From Gammaproteobacteria bacterium (GTDB lineage Bacteria; Pseudomonadota; Gammaproteobacteria; Pseudomonadales; Cellvibrionaceae), in the NCBI GenBank assembly GCA_004173475.1, contig SEBU01000007.1, forward strand, positions 62,001-126,000: a stretch of DNA of 64,000 nt. Reading direction: 5' to 3'. The position numbers were made by a program, and so were the translations under genes. Position 1 is the stretch's first letter; every line of letters starts with the position of its first letter. The notes beneath the pieces are model-generated. The model had not been told where the DNA came from. It was given only the letters and a program-made list of their open reading frames with translations, and did not search any database. Positions 1-10,679 of this stretch are shown in pieces.

Positions 1-830
1 AATTCATCCCAATTCATTACATTGCGTGTGCCTTCAACGCTACCCCATTTACCGCCATTGGCAGGCGTTAATTGGTCGAAATATAAAGGAAGGTCTTCAT
101 AGTCTACGGCTGCGTTTGGCGCAGTACCGAGGAAGCGATTACCAATAGCAGTAAATACGCGCACAGCATTAGAGCTGGTTTTATTGCCACTGGGGTCATA
201 AGCCGTCGCTGTATAAACGTTACGGCCGTTGTCGTTACTTGTAACAGGAATACTTAATTTGAAAGGGGCTTTGGTAACCTGGCCAATTACTTTTCCATTA
301 ACTTCGAACACAACTTTGCGCACAGCTACGTTATCTGTTGCTTGTGCGTCTAGCGTGATAGTTGCATTGCTGGTAAATAATTTTTTGTTTGCACTTAAGC
401 TGACAACAGGTGCGTCGTTATCACATTTTTTTCCGTTGATTGAAATGATGTAGCCGGCTGGTGTGCTGTAAACGCCATTAGCAGTGTATTTGAAATTGAA
501 TGCGCTGCCTTTGGAAATTCCCTTGTGCTGTAAATTAGACGGAGAAGTTATGAAATACCCACCTTCAGCAGCGCTGTAATCTCCCTGATTAACATCACGC
601 ATGCTGGCGTTGCCAATGTCCAGCAAAATTTTAAAACTGGTGGCAACCTCACCGGTGTTGTTTGCCACGTCAGTCCGGGCGTGATACGAAGCCGGGTTAG
701 GCATGGTTGCCTGGAGTGCCGAGCTGAGGCTGTAACCACAATTGCCGGGATTATTTGTTTGTGCATGCGAACCCGCGCTAAACGCGAGCAGGCCCACCGC
801 ACCTATGAGCGGAAAAAAGTTGATGGACAT
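1..830 (-). CDS. Secreted GH10 endo-xylanase, N-terminal part (runs off the window)
   Basis: The reading frame is open from an ATG at 830 to the window edge (about 276 codons). A strong AGGAGA Shine-Dalgarno site lies 5-6 nt before the ATG. Residues 1-23 form a signal peptide ending SHA. Residues about 24-137 are a beta-rich module with a probable disulfide pair (Cys31 and Cys136), resembling a carbohydrate-binding module that I cannot assign to a family. Residues about 138-225 are a bacterial Ig-like domain (TDNVAVRKVVFEV, then YTATAYDPSGN). From about 228 a GH10 catalytic domain begins: FLGTAPN, FDQLTPANGGKWGSVEGTR, MNW, the usual start of the family's barrel with the substrate-binding N-x-x-K-W segment. 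The catalytic glutamates lie outside the window. The predicted role is hydrolysis of beta-1,4-xylan outside the cell. The GH10 identity is well supported; the binding role of the first module is inference. Confidence 0.85.
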   Translation of the reverse strand, partial: MSINFFPLIGAVGLLAFSAGSHAQTNNPGNCGYSLSSALQATMPNPASYHARTDVANNTGEVATSFKILLDIGNASMRDVNQGDYSAAEGGYFITSPSNLQHKGISKGSAFNFKYTANGVYSTPAGYIISINGKKCDNDAPVVSLSANKKLFTSNATITLDAQATDNVAVRKVVFEVNGKVIGQVTKAPFKLSIPVTSNDNGRNVYTATAYDPSGNKTSSNAVRVFTAIGNRFLGTAPNAAVDYEDLPLYFDQLTPANGGKWGSVEGTRNVMNWDE

Positions 831-1035
831 TTAAGTCTCCTGGTTTTATTAATTATCGAGATGGAGCTAAGACTATTCACTTTGCCGAGCGCATCTCGAA
901 CCAGAGGCGACCCACATCACAAACGGCCTTATAGTTGGTCATACTAGAAGGTCAATGGCATCAAAATCAACGATTGTTACCGGGTCCCTCAGATTAAATT
1001 TTTATGCAATTCGCTTCCAGGCAGTCCTTTTGTTA

Positions 1036-2655
1036 TTAGGATGATAAATCGGCAAGAATTGCCTTGGCCACAGCTTCCGCAACTTTGATTCCATCCACAC
1101 CTGCAGACAAAATTCCACCGGCGTAACCAGCGCCTTCACCAGCGGGATACAAACCGCGCGTGTTGATACTTTGCAGTGAATCATTATCGCGTTTAATTCG
1201 CACGGGTGATGAGGTACGGGTTTCAATCCCTGTGAGGATGGCATCATGGCGATCAAAGCCGCGAATCTGTTTGCCGAATTCCGGCAATGCTTCGCGAATG
1301 GCTTCAATAACATAACTTGGTAACGATGGCGTTAAATCGCCAAGCAATACGCCTGGCTTGTAAGAGGGCTCAACTTCACCAAATTCGCTGGATGGTTTTT
1401 TGCGAATAAAATCGCCCACGAGTTGCCCCGGAGCGCAGTAATCACTCCCACCCAATTCATAGGCCAAAGACTCAAGCTTTTCTTGCAATTCAACGCCCGC
1501 AAGCGGCCCGCCGGGAAAATCTTCTTCTGGTGTAATTCCTACGACAATTCCAGCATTCGCATTGCGTTCGTTACGCGAATATTGGCTCATCCCGTTTGTC
1601 ACTACGCGATTAGGTTCGGACGTTGCAGCAACAACAGTTCCGCCAGGGCACATACAAAAACTGTAAACGGCGCGACCATTTTTCGCGTGATACACGAGTT
1701 TATAATCCGCCGCACCCAATTCAGGATGCCCTGCATATTTTCCAAGTCGCGCCGTGTCGATTAGCGATTGCGGATGCTCAATTCGAAACCCAACTGCAAA
1801 AGGTTTTGCTTCTACATAAACGCCGCGCTCATGAATTTTGCGAAAACTATCGCGCGCGCTATGGCCGAGAGCGAGTACCACATAACGGCTACGCAATTGT
1901 TCGCCGTCTGCAAGCGCTACACCCTGAATGCGATTGTCCTCAATGATAAAATCAGTCACTTTACTTTCAAAACGCACTTCACCACCCAGCGCGCGAATTT
2001 CTTCACGCATAGCTGCAACTACACCTGTTAAGCGGAAAGTGCCAATGTGCGGTTTACTCACATACATGATTTCTTCCGGCGCACCTGCGCGGATAAATTC
2101 ATGCATCACTTTACGACCATAAAACTTCGGGTCTTTAATTTGGCTATAAAGTTTTCCATCCGAAAATAAACCCGCGCCACCTTCACCGAATTGCACATTG
2201 GATTCCGGTGTCAGAATTTTATTGCGCCACAGCGCCCAGGTATCTTTGGTGCGGCGACGAACGTCTTTACCGCGCTCCAACACAATCGGTTTAAAACCCA
2301 TTTGTGCCAAGGTCAATGCCGCAAATAAACCGCAGGGACCAAAGCCAATCACCAATGGGCGCTCAGCTAAATTTTGGGGAGCTTGCGCAACAGGGTAGTA
2401 ATTAGTGTCGGGAGCAAGGCGCACATTTATATCATCAGCAAAGCGCGCCAGAATACGGTCTTCGTTATTGGCTTTGAGATCGATAATATAAACAAATTTG
2501 ATTTCGCTGTTCTTTTTACGCGCATCGTAGCTGCGCTTAAACATGGTGAAATCGAGCAGATCAGCGTCTTTGATTTTCAGGCGATCAATAATAGCTTTGC
2601 GTAGAGCGTCCGCGGGGTGATCGAGCGGCAACGCGAGTTCGGTAATACGAATCAT
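1036..2655 (-). CDS. FAD-dependent oxidoreductase (COG2509-like dehydrogenase)
   Basis: A 539-residue protein, full length for this family of uncharacterised FAD-dependent dehydrogenases. Residues 1-90 form the family's N-terminal alpha/beta domain. A Rossmann FAD-binding motif, PLVIGFGPCGLFAALTLAQ, begins near residue 100. The stretch QFGEGGAGLFSDGKL follows. The C-terminal motif GLYPAGEGAGYAGGILSAG binds the flavin in related proteins. No signal peptide or membrane segment is visible, so it should be cytoplasmic. An AGGA ribosome site precedes the ATG at 2655. It is transcribed divergently from rlmE. The substrate is unknown; redox activity is inferred from family membership. Confidence 0.85.
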   Translation of the reverse strand: MIRITELALPLDHPADALRKAIIDRLKIKDADLLDFTMFKRSYDARKKNSEIKFVYIIDLKANNEDRILARFADDINVRLAPDTNYYPVAQAPQNLAERPLVIGFGPCGLFAALTLAQMGFKPIVLERGKDVRRRTKDTWALWRNKILTPESNVQFGEGGAGLFSDGKLYSQIKDPKFYGRKVMHEFIRAGAPEEIMYVSKPHIGTFRLTGVVAAMREEIRALGGEVRFESKVTDFIIEDNRIQGVALADGEQLRSRYVVLALGHSARDSFRKIHERGVYVEAKPFAVGFRIEHPQSLIDTARLGKYAGHPELGAADYKLVYHAKNGRAVYSFCMCPGGTVVAATSEPNRVVTNGMSQYSRNERNANAGIVVGITPEEDFPGGPLAGVELQEKLESLAYELGGSDYCAPGQLVGDFIRKKPSSEFGEVEPSYKPGVLLGDLTPSLPSYVIEAIREALPEFGKQIRGFDRHDAILTGIETRTSSPVRIKRDNDSLQSINTRGLYPAGEGAGYAGGILSAGVDGIKVAEAVAKAILADLSS

Positions 2656-2817
2656 GGCAGGTTCCTGGCCGGGTTATCCGGCAGAGGCTAGTTTCAAGGC
2701 AAATCAGGCGCGCATTGTACCTTTTCGTTTTCCGGCTGTCAGCGCATTCAGCGGAGCCTTTTCGCGCTGAAACCTATACAATTGCGAGCAGATAATTTAT
2801 TTCCAGAGTTTCTCCCA

Positions 2818-3438
2818 ATGGCCCGATCAAAAAGCAGTAACCGTTGGCTCGAAGAGCACGTCAACGACCCCTATGTTAAACGCGCACAAGTCGATGGTTA
2901 CCGTGCACGCGCGGCTTACAAACTAATTGAGCTGAATGAAAAAGATAAATTGATTCGCCCCGGTGATTTGGTGGTGGACCTGGGTTCTGCGCCTGGTAGT
3001 TGGTCGCAAATTGCAGGGCGTATGGTGGGAGTGAAAGGGCGGGTAGTGGCTTCAGATATTTTGCCGATGGATTCGTTAGAGAACGTCGATTTTATTCAAG
3101 GCGATTTCACTGAAGAATCTGTGTTCAACCAAATTATGGATTCGCTCGGCGGTAAAAAGGCCGACGTTGTTATTTCCGATATGGCACCAAACATCAGCGG
3201 TGTCGATGTTGCCGATCAGGCCGCGTCTATGTATTTGGTTGAGCTCGCCTTAGATATGGCGCGCAGCGTACTCAAACCTAAAGGAGACTACGTCGCAAAA
3301 GTTTTCCAGGGCGAAGGTTTTGATGCATACGTTAAAGATGTGCGCACAAGTTTTGAAAAAGTTGTTATCCGCAAACCCGACGCATCGCGTCCTCGGTCTC
3401 GTGAGGTTTATATAGTGGCTAAAGCTTTAAAAGCATAA
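2818..3438 (+). CDS. rlmE: 23S rRNA (uridine-2552-2'-O)-methyltransferase RlmE/FtsJ
   Basis: RlmE uses S-adenosylmethionine to methylate the 2'-O of U2552 in the peptidyl-transferase A-loop during late 50S assembly. The ATG at 2818 gives a 206-residue protein, matching the usual length (E. coli about 209). An in-frame TTG at 2782 would add 12 residues not seen in the family. The SAM-binding motif [13 protein letters not shown] is at 52-64, with DMAPN at 121-125. The catalytic tetrad K35-D121-K161-E196 is complete. In many gammaproteobacteria ftsH follows this gene; here a small unknown gene pair does. Confidence 0.95.
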   Translation: MARSKSSNRWLEEHVNDPYVKRAQVDGYRARAAYKLIELNEKDKLIRPGDLVVDLGSAPGSWSQIAGRMVGVKGRVVASDILPMDSLENVDFIQGDFTEESVFNQIMDSLGGKKADVVISDMAPNISGVDVADQAASMYLVELALDMARSVLKPKGDYVAKVFQGEGFDAYVKDVRTSFEKVVIRKPDASRPRSREVYIVAKALKA

Positions 3439-3451
3439 AACCTCGCAACAT

Positions 3452-3477
3452 TTTAAGCGCTATTTTTTGCGCTTAAA
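3452..3477 (+). terminator. Hairpin after rlmE
   Basis: A perfect 9-bp inverted repeat (TTTAAGCGC / GCGCTTAAA) with a T-rich 8-nt loop begins 13 nt after the rlmE stop codon. There is no U-tract after the stem, so it is at best a weak intrinsic terminator or an RNA 3'-end stabiliser. Confidence 0.45.
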
Positions 3478-3670
3478 TAAACGCTTCAATAAAAATCCGC
3501 GTCACAATTCCTAAATTTTTTATCTTCGAGTTGAACATACCCAGACTGCATGGAACACTAGGCCGCTATTGCTAGCGAAGCCTATGGTTTTGTGCCGCAA
3601 AATAATAGATAGAAATTTCTCGAAGAACTTAGTTTCTATCTGGTAAGGAATTTACGTTTGGGTGAATAAA

Positions 3671-4237
3671 ATGCGTGATGATGTCAGTAACAAGCTTGTT
3701 CATTTAACCAAAGGAATAGGTGAAGACCCTAAAAAACATCGAGAAGAAGCTTTCCGTATTTTAGAAAAAATTCTCGGCGAAAAAACATTGAAAGGTGGGA
3801 CAGGGTTCATAAGAGGGGGCCATAGGTGCGTCTGCTTTTCTGAAGCGCCCATCACCAAACTTTCGCACATACTGGCGACAAAAGAAAATAATAGAAACTT
3901 CAAATACCAGCCATACGGCATTATGGTTGAGAAGAAATGGTTGTATCAAAAAAACGGCCGCCCGGTAATTTACGGGCCGAGCGATGATTACGAACTTCTT
4001 CCAGATGCCATGAAACACCGACACGTATGCTTTAGTCTAGAAAAACAGGAAGTGGATTACACGTGGGAGCGAGAGTGGCGAGTTAAAACGGAAGAACTCA
4101 CGATTGAACCCGCGGACGTTACTATTGTCGTGCCGAATAGAATTGCAAAAGATTCATTTTTTGTCGCAGGTTATAAAGATTGGCATTACATAGTGCTTAG
4201 CGATCTCGGCGTTAAGATTGATGCCGTACCAGCGTAA
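3671..4237 (+). CDS. Hypothetical protein, DUF2971/AbiGi-like
   Basis: A cytoplasmic protein of about 188 residues that I do not recognise with certainty. It starts with a VHLTKG segment, then GGTGFIRGGHRCVCFSEAPI, and ends with DVTIVVPN and a HYIVLSDLGVKID strand. The order 'H-[LF]-T-K ... CFSE ... WEREWR' resembles DUF2971 and AbiGi-type proteins, some of which occur in phage-defence or toxin-antitoxin settings. That link is weak. The ATG at 3671 has GGTGA 5 nt upstream; a GTG at 3662 is an alternative start. The next gene follows 20 nt downstream and is probably cotranscribed. Confidence 0.6.
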   Translation: MRDDVSNKLVHLTKGIGEDPKKHREEAFRILEKILGEKTLKGGTGFIRGGHRCVCFSEAPITKLSHILATKENNRNFKYQPYGIMVEKKWLYQKNGRPVIYGPSDDYELLPDAMKHRHVCFSLEKQEVDYTWEREWRVKTEELTIEPADVTIVVPNRIAKDSFFVAGYKDWHYIVLSDLGVKIDAVPA

Positions 4238-4257
4238 TTATAAAAGGAATGCGTAGC

Positions 4258-4455
4258 ATGCAAGATAAAATCGTAAACATAATTTATACCAATTATCGCG
4301 GTGAAACAGGTCTGCGAAAAATCATTCCGGAAAAAATATGGTTCGGTTCAACAGAATGGCATCCTGAGCCGCAATGGCTTTTGGATGCGGTAGATACAGA
4401 AAAAAATGCAATAAGAAATTTTGCGATGAAAGATATTCAGGAGTGGTCTGTATAA
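4258..4455 (+). CDS. Small hypothetical protein, WYL-like fold suspected
   Basis: A 65-residue protein with the pattern IxYxNYRGE...RKIIPEKIWFGSTEWHPEPQWLL...D..K..IRNFAMKDI. I recognise this pattern from small conserved bacterial proteins and from the ligand-sensing WYL-like beta fold, but I know of no tested function. AAGGA lies about 10 nt before the ATG at 4258. Starting at the upstream ATG (4249) would leave almost no spacing to the ribosome site. It lies 20 nt behind the preceding gene on the same strand, so the two may act together. Confidence 0.6.
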   Translation: MQDKIVNIIYTNYRGETGLRKIIPEKIWFGSTEWHPEPQWLLDAVDTEKNAIRNFAMKDIQEWSV

Positions 4456-7149
<2,694 letters not shown>

Positions 7150-7156
7150 GTTTTTC

Positions 7157-7189
7157 AAAAAAAAGGACGGATTTTTCCGTCCTTTTTTT
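7157..7189. terminator. Bidirectional intrinsic terminator between katG and the PEP-CTERM gene
   Basis: A hairpin with stem AAGGACGGA / TCCGTCCTT, flanked by an A-tract on the left and a T-tract on the right. It can stop katG on the plus strand and the convergent gene on the minus strand. Confidence 0.9.
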
Positions 7190-7209
7190 GAATATCAAAT
7201 CAAGCCGAT

Positions 7210-7854
7210 TTACGTGTTAGTCGGTTTTCGTCCACGCAAGAATCCAATCGCAAATAATCCAACACCTAACAGCAAAAGTGGATGAGGTTCAGGTATTTCT
7301 ACACGGTCAACGTCCACTTCTAAGGTAATGCTGTGCAACAACAGATTATTTGTTAGCAGAAGAGCGTATGCATTCATGGTTCCAGCTACATCAATATTAA
7401 ATGCACACTCTTGCGCATCATCCTCACCGGGCGCAGCATTTGCCATATACTGACAGCTGTCGTCACGCACCCAATCCTTTTCGAAGGTGATTAACCCCGC
7501 ATCTACATCTGGAAATACTTCACGCCAAATAAACATCCATGAACTAAAAATAACAAACTCATCCTCGTATGAAGGCGATCCCTCGCCTGGATAATTCCCT
7601 TCATCATATTGCTCCTCATCACCCTGGTTCGTATCAGAGTATATTTCCGTGAAATCATAAGTCAGTTTAATGTGGGTAATAGAATCGGTCTCAGGCGAAT
7701 ACCCCAAAGGTATAAGCTCAAATACCGTTCCCACCGAAGAATTTTTTGGAAATTGCTGTTCAACCACATAGGTATCTGAAATCAAAAACGCATTTGCATT
7801 TAGTGAAACCAGCAATAACAGCGATAAAAACGAAATGGCAAATGAGCGTCGCAT
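7210..7854 (-). CDS. PEP-CTERM sorting-domain protein
   Basis: An exported protein of 214 residues. The ATG at 7854 has GGAG 6 nt upstream. The N-terminus is basic (MRR) with a hydrophobic core ending at NANA (signal peptide). The C-terminus has the three-part sorting signal: EIPEPHPL, a transmembrane stretch LLLLGVGLFAIGFL, then basic RGRK. In PEP-CTERM/exosortase systems this tail is cut by an exosortase (EpsH/XrtA type) and the protein is delivered to the cell surface. The middle domain is acidic with no recognised fold. No exosortase gene is in this window. Confidence 0.8.
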   Translation of the reverse strand: MRRSFAISFLSLLLLVSLNANAFLISDTYVVEQQFPKNSSVGTVFELIPLGYSPETDSITHIKLTYDFTEIYSDTNQGDEEQYDEGNYPGEGSPSYEDEFVIFSSWMFIWREVFPDVDAGLITFEKDWVRDDSCQYMANAAPGEDDAQECAFNIDVAGTMNAYALLLTNNLLLHSITLEVDVDRVEIPEPHPLLLLGVGLFAIGFLRGRKPTNT

Positions 7855-8095
7855 ATCATTCTCCAAAGCTTCTTTGATGTGAAAATGTAAATAGCAGGTT
7901 ACGAGCCATAATTTTTTATTGTTATGTAATCAATGTGTTGAATTAATCATCGAAAAAATTATTTATAAATTTGTAAATTTTTTCGACGTTTAGCTGTTGC
8001 GTTTAAAAACTCCTAAGAAATATTAAGCGACAAAATTTCCGCCGCGTAATTTGTTGTAATTGACGACATCTAATTAGTGGTCTTAACTGAAGTGA

Positions 8096-8120
8096 TGTCA
8101 GCTTTGTGCCCAAAGCGGAC
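8096..8120. repeat. GGCC-type palindromic repeat, copy 1 (degenerate, inverted)
   Basis: TGTCAGCTTTGTGCCCAAAGCGGAC is close to the consensus of the copies at 9089, 10417, 11809 and 13753, read in the opposite orientation, and is itself nearly palindromic. It lies in the 374-nt gene-free stretch 7855-8228, in which I see nothing else. Confidence 0.55.
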
Positions 8121-8228
8121 CTTTAAATTCGAGCACTACATTAAATATTATTAGAAGCTGAACTCTAATCAAGACTTGCGTTATCTTCGAATAACTTTAA
8201 TACATTAGCTAGCAATGATGAGATTACA

Positions 8229-9008
8229 ATGACACAGACACTAGAGATGCGTGTAAAACGCTACGATTCGTTTAAAAAATGTATTTATTGTCTTAAAACT
8301 TTCGAGCTAAAGGATTTAAACGAGGAGCATATTATTCCGTTTTCGCTAAACGGAACTTTAATAATTGATAATGCTAATTGTACGAAATGCGGTAATCACA
8401 TAAATAAAGCGTTCGAGAACCCTTCCTCACAAGCTGATTTTTTGATGCCCAGGTTGTTATTGGGCCTTAGAAGAAGAAACAAAAATAATGCGAAAAAATT
8501 ATATACCTCTAGAATAATTTTTAACGATGAATCGGATCGAGAAGTAGTTCTTGAATTAAAGGATTATCCAGGCATAGTGCCTTTTCCTACCTTTGAGCCC
8601 CCATGTATTTTAGTAGGCGGAAAAAGTGAAGGTCACCTCACTTCACTAGGCATATCATTTTTACATCTTGGGCTTAAGCGTGACTATCCCTATAAACAGG
8701 TTGAAATTAACATTCCCTCACGCCCCTGCGAGTTTGCACTAACTTTAGCAAAAATTGCTTATTGTTTTGCTGTAGCTGAAAAAGGTTTAAATTATTTCAA
8801 TGGAGATGAAATGAGAGATCTAATTTTATGTGAACGCGACGACATTTTTAATTTTGTTGGAGGGCCTATAGAATGGGAATATTCATCAGACAGACAATTG
8901 CATGCACTTTCCATCCGTCACCGTGGCGTATGGGTCACGGTAGTGATTCATCTATTCGCATCATTTGGAGCGCAAACATATGAAGTAGTGGTAGGTAAAA
9001 AAAATTAA
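8229..9008 (+). CDS. HNH_5-like endonuclease-domain protein
   Basis: A 259-residue protein with an N-terminal zinc/HNH module: CIYC (residues about 18-21), EEHIIPFSLNG (about 34-44) and NCTKCGNHIN (about 54-63). This matches the CxxC...HxIP.xLxG...CxxC pattern of HNH_5 nucleases. The remaining two thirds has no domain I recognise. Only a weak ribosome site is visible before the ATG at 8229. The gene lies alone in an AT-rich accessory stretch with low-GC codon use, consistent with horizontal transfer. Whether it is a free-standing nuclease or a defence protein is not shown by the sequence. Confidence 0.7.
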   Translation: MTQTLEMRVKRYDSFKKCIYCLKTFELKDLNEEHIIPFSLNGTLIIDNANCTKCGNHINKAFENPSSQADFLMPRLLLGLRRRNKNNAKKLYTSRIIFNDESDREVVLELKDYPGIVPFPTFEPPCILVGGKSEGHLTSLGISFLHLGLKRDYPYKQVEINIPSRPCEFALTLAKIAYCFAVAEKGLNYFNGDEMRDLILCERDDIFNFVGGPIEWEYSSDRQLHALSIRHRGVWVTVVIHLFASFGAQTYEVVVGKKN

Positions 9009-9088
9009 ATTATTAACTCAGATGAGAAAATTTTATATTTCGCATGGCGGTAATCGTACTAATCTTGAAGTTGATAACAATCAAAGTA

Positions 9089-9105
9089 TGTCCGCTTTTG
9101 GCCGA
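9089..9105 (+). repeat. GGCC-type palindromic repeat, copy 2 (split by an insertion)
   Basis: TGTCCGCTTTTGGCCGA, identical to the start of the copy at 11809. The expected second half (GGCCGAAGGCAG) is found at 9282-9293, on the far side of the 174-bp inserted element, so the repeat was the insertion target. Confidence 0.6.
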
Positions 9106-9279
9106 TGCTGTTGAAAAACTAACTACGACTCGTTGAGCGGATCTTTAAAAGTAGAAATTTGCTATTTTTCGTATTGCTACGCGAATTTTGGCTGAGTTGA
9201 GCAGACTTAAATTTTTTAAATTCACGTAGCGCACGATAGTTTTTAATTTCAATCAACTATAAATGGTTTTTCAACAGCA
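9106..9279. mobile_element. MITE-like element, 174 bp
   Basis: The ends are inverted repeats: TGCTGTTGAAAAACT (9106-9120) and GGTTTTTCAACAGCA (9265-9279), 14 of 15 positions complementary. The flanks are TTGGCCGA on the left (9098-9105) and TCGGCCGA on the right (9280-9287), a 7-of-8 direct repeat like a target-site duplication. There is no open frame of useful length, so it is non-autonomous; the parent insertion sequence is not in the window. The rest of the gene-free stretch 9009-9455 shows only the split repeat and AT-rich sequence. Confidence 0.65.
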
Positions 9280-9455
9280 TCGGCCGAAGGCAGTATTTAC
9301 CGGTTTTGGTCCGCATAAAACTGCTATTGTCGGTTTACGTGATTGAAGTGGTGAAAATTGTCAAATCCATTTTCCACTTCAGAATACAAATGTGCTTTAT
9401 TAACTGTTCGTTCGACTTCTCATCGTTAATTATCATCAATTAAAAGGAATAAAAC

Positions 9456-10415
9456 ATGCGTAAGTTACTATATATGTTGATCGCCAGCACCTTGTTATCG
9501 CTGAATTGCGCTGCAATGGATCAAACCAAGGCAGAGGTGATTCCTGTCCGAAAAGTTAACTGTGCTGTTGATGTTTCGACTTGTACAGATTTTGATGCAA
9601 TTGTATTTGTACATGGCATTTACGGTGACAGGGACACATTTATTAACCCCGACACCAAGTTCAACTGGCCGGAACAAATGCCTCTCAAATTCGGGGAACG
9701 ATCAGTAGACATCTTCCTTTTGAATTATCAGACTGAACTTATCGCGTGGACTAAACACGCAAATCCCGAATTCACAGATCTCACCGATGCTGTTTACGCT
9801 GCTATGAAGCCACTAAGAGTGCGTCAGTACCGGTCAATTGGTTTTATCGCACACAGCCTCGGTGGTAATGTGGTTTCAACCTATATTCATTACAATAAAA
9901 CTGCGCGTAATCATCCGGCAAGTTCGCAACACGCATATGTCGTTACGCTTGCGACGCCAGTACTTGGAGCGCAAATTGCTGACATTGGTGAGCATCTCAA
10001 GTCAGCTTTCGGTATGCAAGACACGGTCCTTGCTTCCCTTCAGAAAAACAATCTTTTCCTACAAATGCTTCTAAAGTTTCGCAAGCTTGAGGGGAATAAA
10101 AGAGAGATGTATGGTTGCCGGGCAATCAATCTGCATGCAGCATATGAAGAGAAGCATATCGGTCCATTATTGGTGGTTGATCGAGATAGCGCGGGACAAT
10201 CAGTTGCTGATTTGACTTCTTCACCGATAGTAGGATTTAACCTGAATCATTTCAGCATTGCCAAACCGACGAATCAGCAGCATGAGGTTTATCGATGGGT
10301 CAATCAGCGTATTGAAGATGAATTCGTTCGTTTGTCGACTTGGAGCAAAGCTGTATCAAATCAACCGTACGACCGAAAGCTATGTACAGATATATCATTT
10401 AAGCCAGAGGTGTAA
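9456..10415 (+). CDS. Exported alpha/beta-hydrolase (lipase-like)
   Basis: A 319-residue protein with a signal peptide (about residues 1-19, ending NCA). The alpha/beta-hydrolase core shows the oxyanion HG motif FVHGIYGDRDTF near residue 52 and the nucleophile elbow GFIAHSLGGN near residue 130 (Ser in G-x-H-S-x-G-G). A late conserved His is likely in NLNHFSIAKP and an acid near VVDRDS. It is related to PGAP1-like and triacylglycerol-lipase-like hydrolases. The substrate is unknown; export suggests an envelope or extracellular ester. AAAGGA precedes the ATG at 9456. It is flanked by GGCC-type repeats on both sides. Confidence 0.75.
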   Translation: MRKLLYMLIASTLLSLNCAAMDQTKAEVIPVRKVNCAVDVSTCTDFDAIVFVHGIYGDRDTFINPDTKFNWPEQMPLKFGERSVDIFLLNYQTELIAWTKHANPEFTDLTDAVYAAMKPLRVRQYRSIGFIAHSLGGNVVSTYIHYNKTARNHPASSQHAYVVTLATPVLGAQIADIGEHLKSAFGMQDTVLASLQKNNLFLQMLLKFRKLEGNKREMYGCRAINLHAAYEEKHIGPLLVVDRDSAGQSVADLTSSPIVGFNLNHFSIAKPTNQQHEVYRWVNQRIEDEFVRLSTWSKAVSNQPYDRKLCTDISFKPEV

Positions 10416-10416
10416 C

Positions 10417-10435
10417 TGTCCGCTTCTGGCCGAAA
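10417..10435 (+). repeat. GGCC-type palindromic repeat, copy 3
   Basis: TGTCCGCTTCTGGCCGAAA begins 2 nt after the hydrolase stop codon and is followed by AACGTTAGC. It differs from the copy at 11809 at one position. Confidence 0.6.
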
Positions 10436-10679
10436 AACGTTAGCTGCGACACTAGAAGGGAAACTGATGAATATTTAATTCAGTTATTAGTTGTAAAAAC
10501 TATTGTGCCATGTCGTTGATACCGGCAGCGCTGAGAGAAGTGTTCGCTAAATCAATATTGAGCGTTGTAAAATTCACAAATTAGGCTGCTATGGTTGTGA
10601 ACGCCGGGTTAATGTACGCATGCACGGTGGCGGAAGAAAGGTGGGAAGCCCATAACATTTGGTAAAACACGGAGATATC

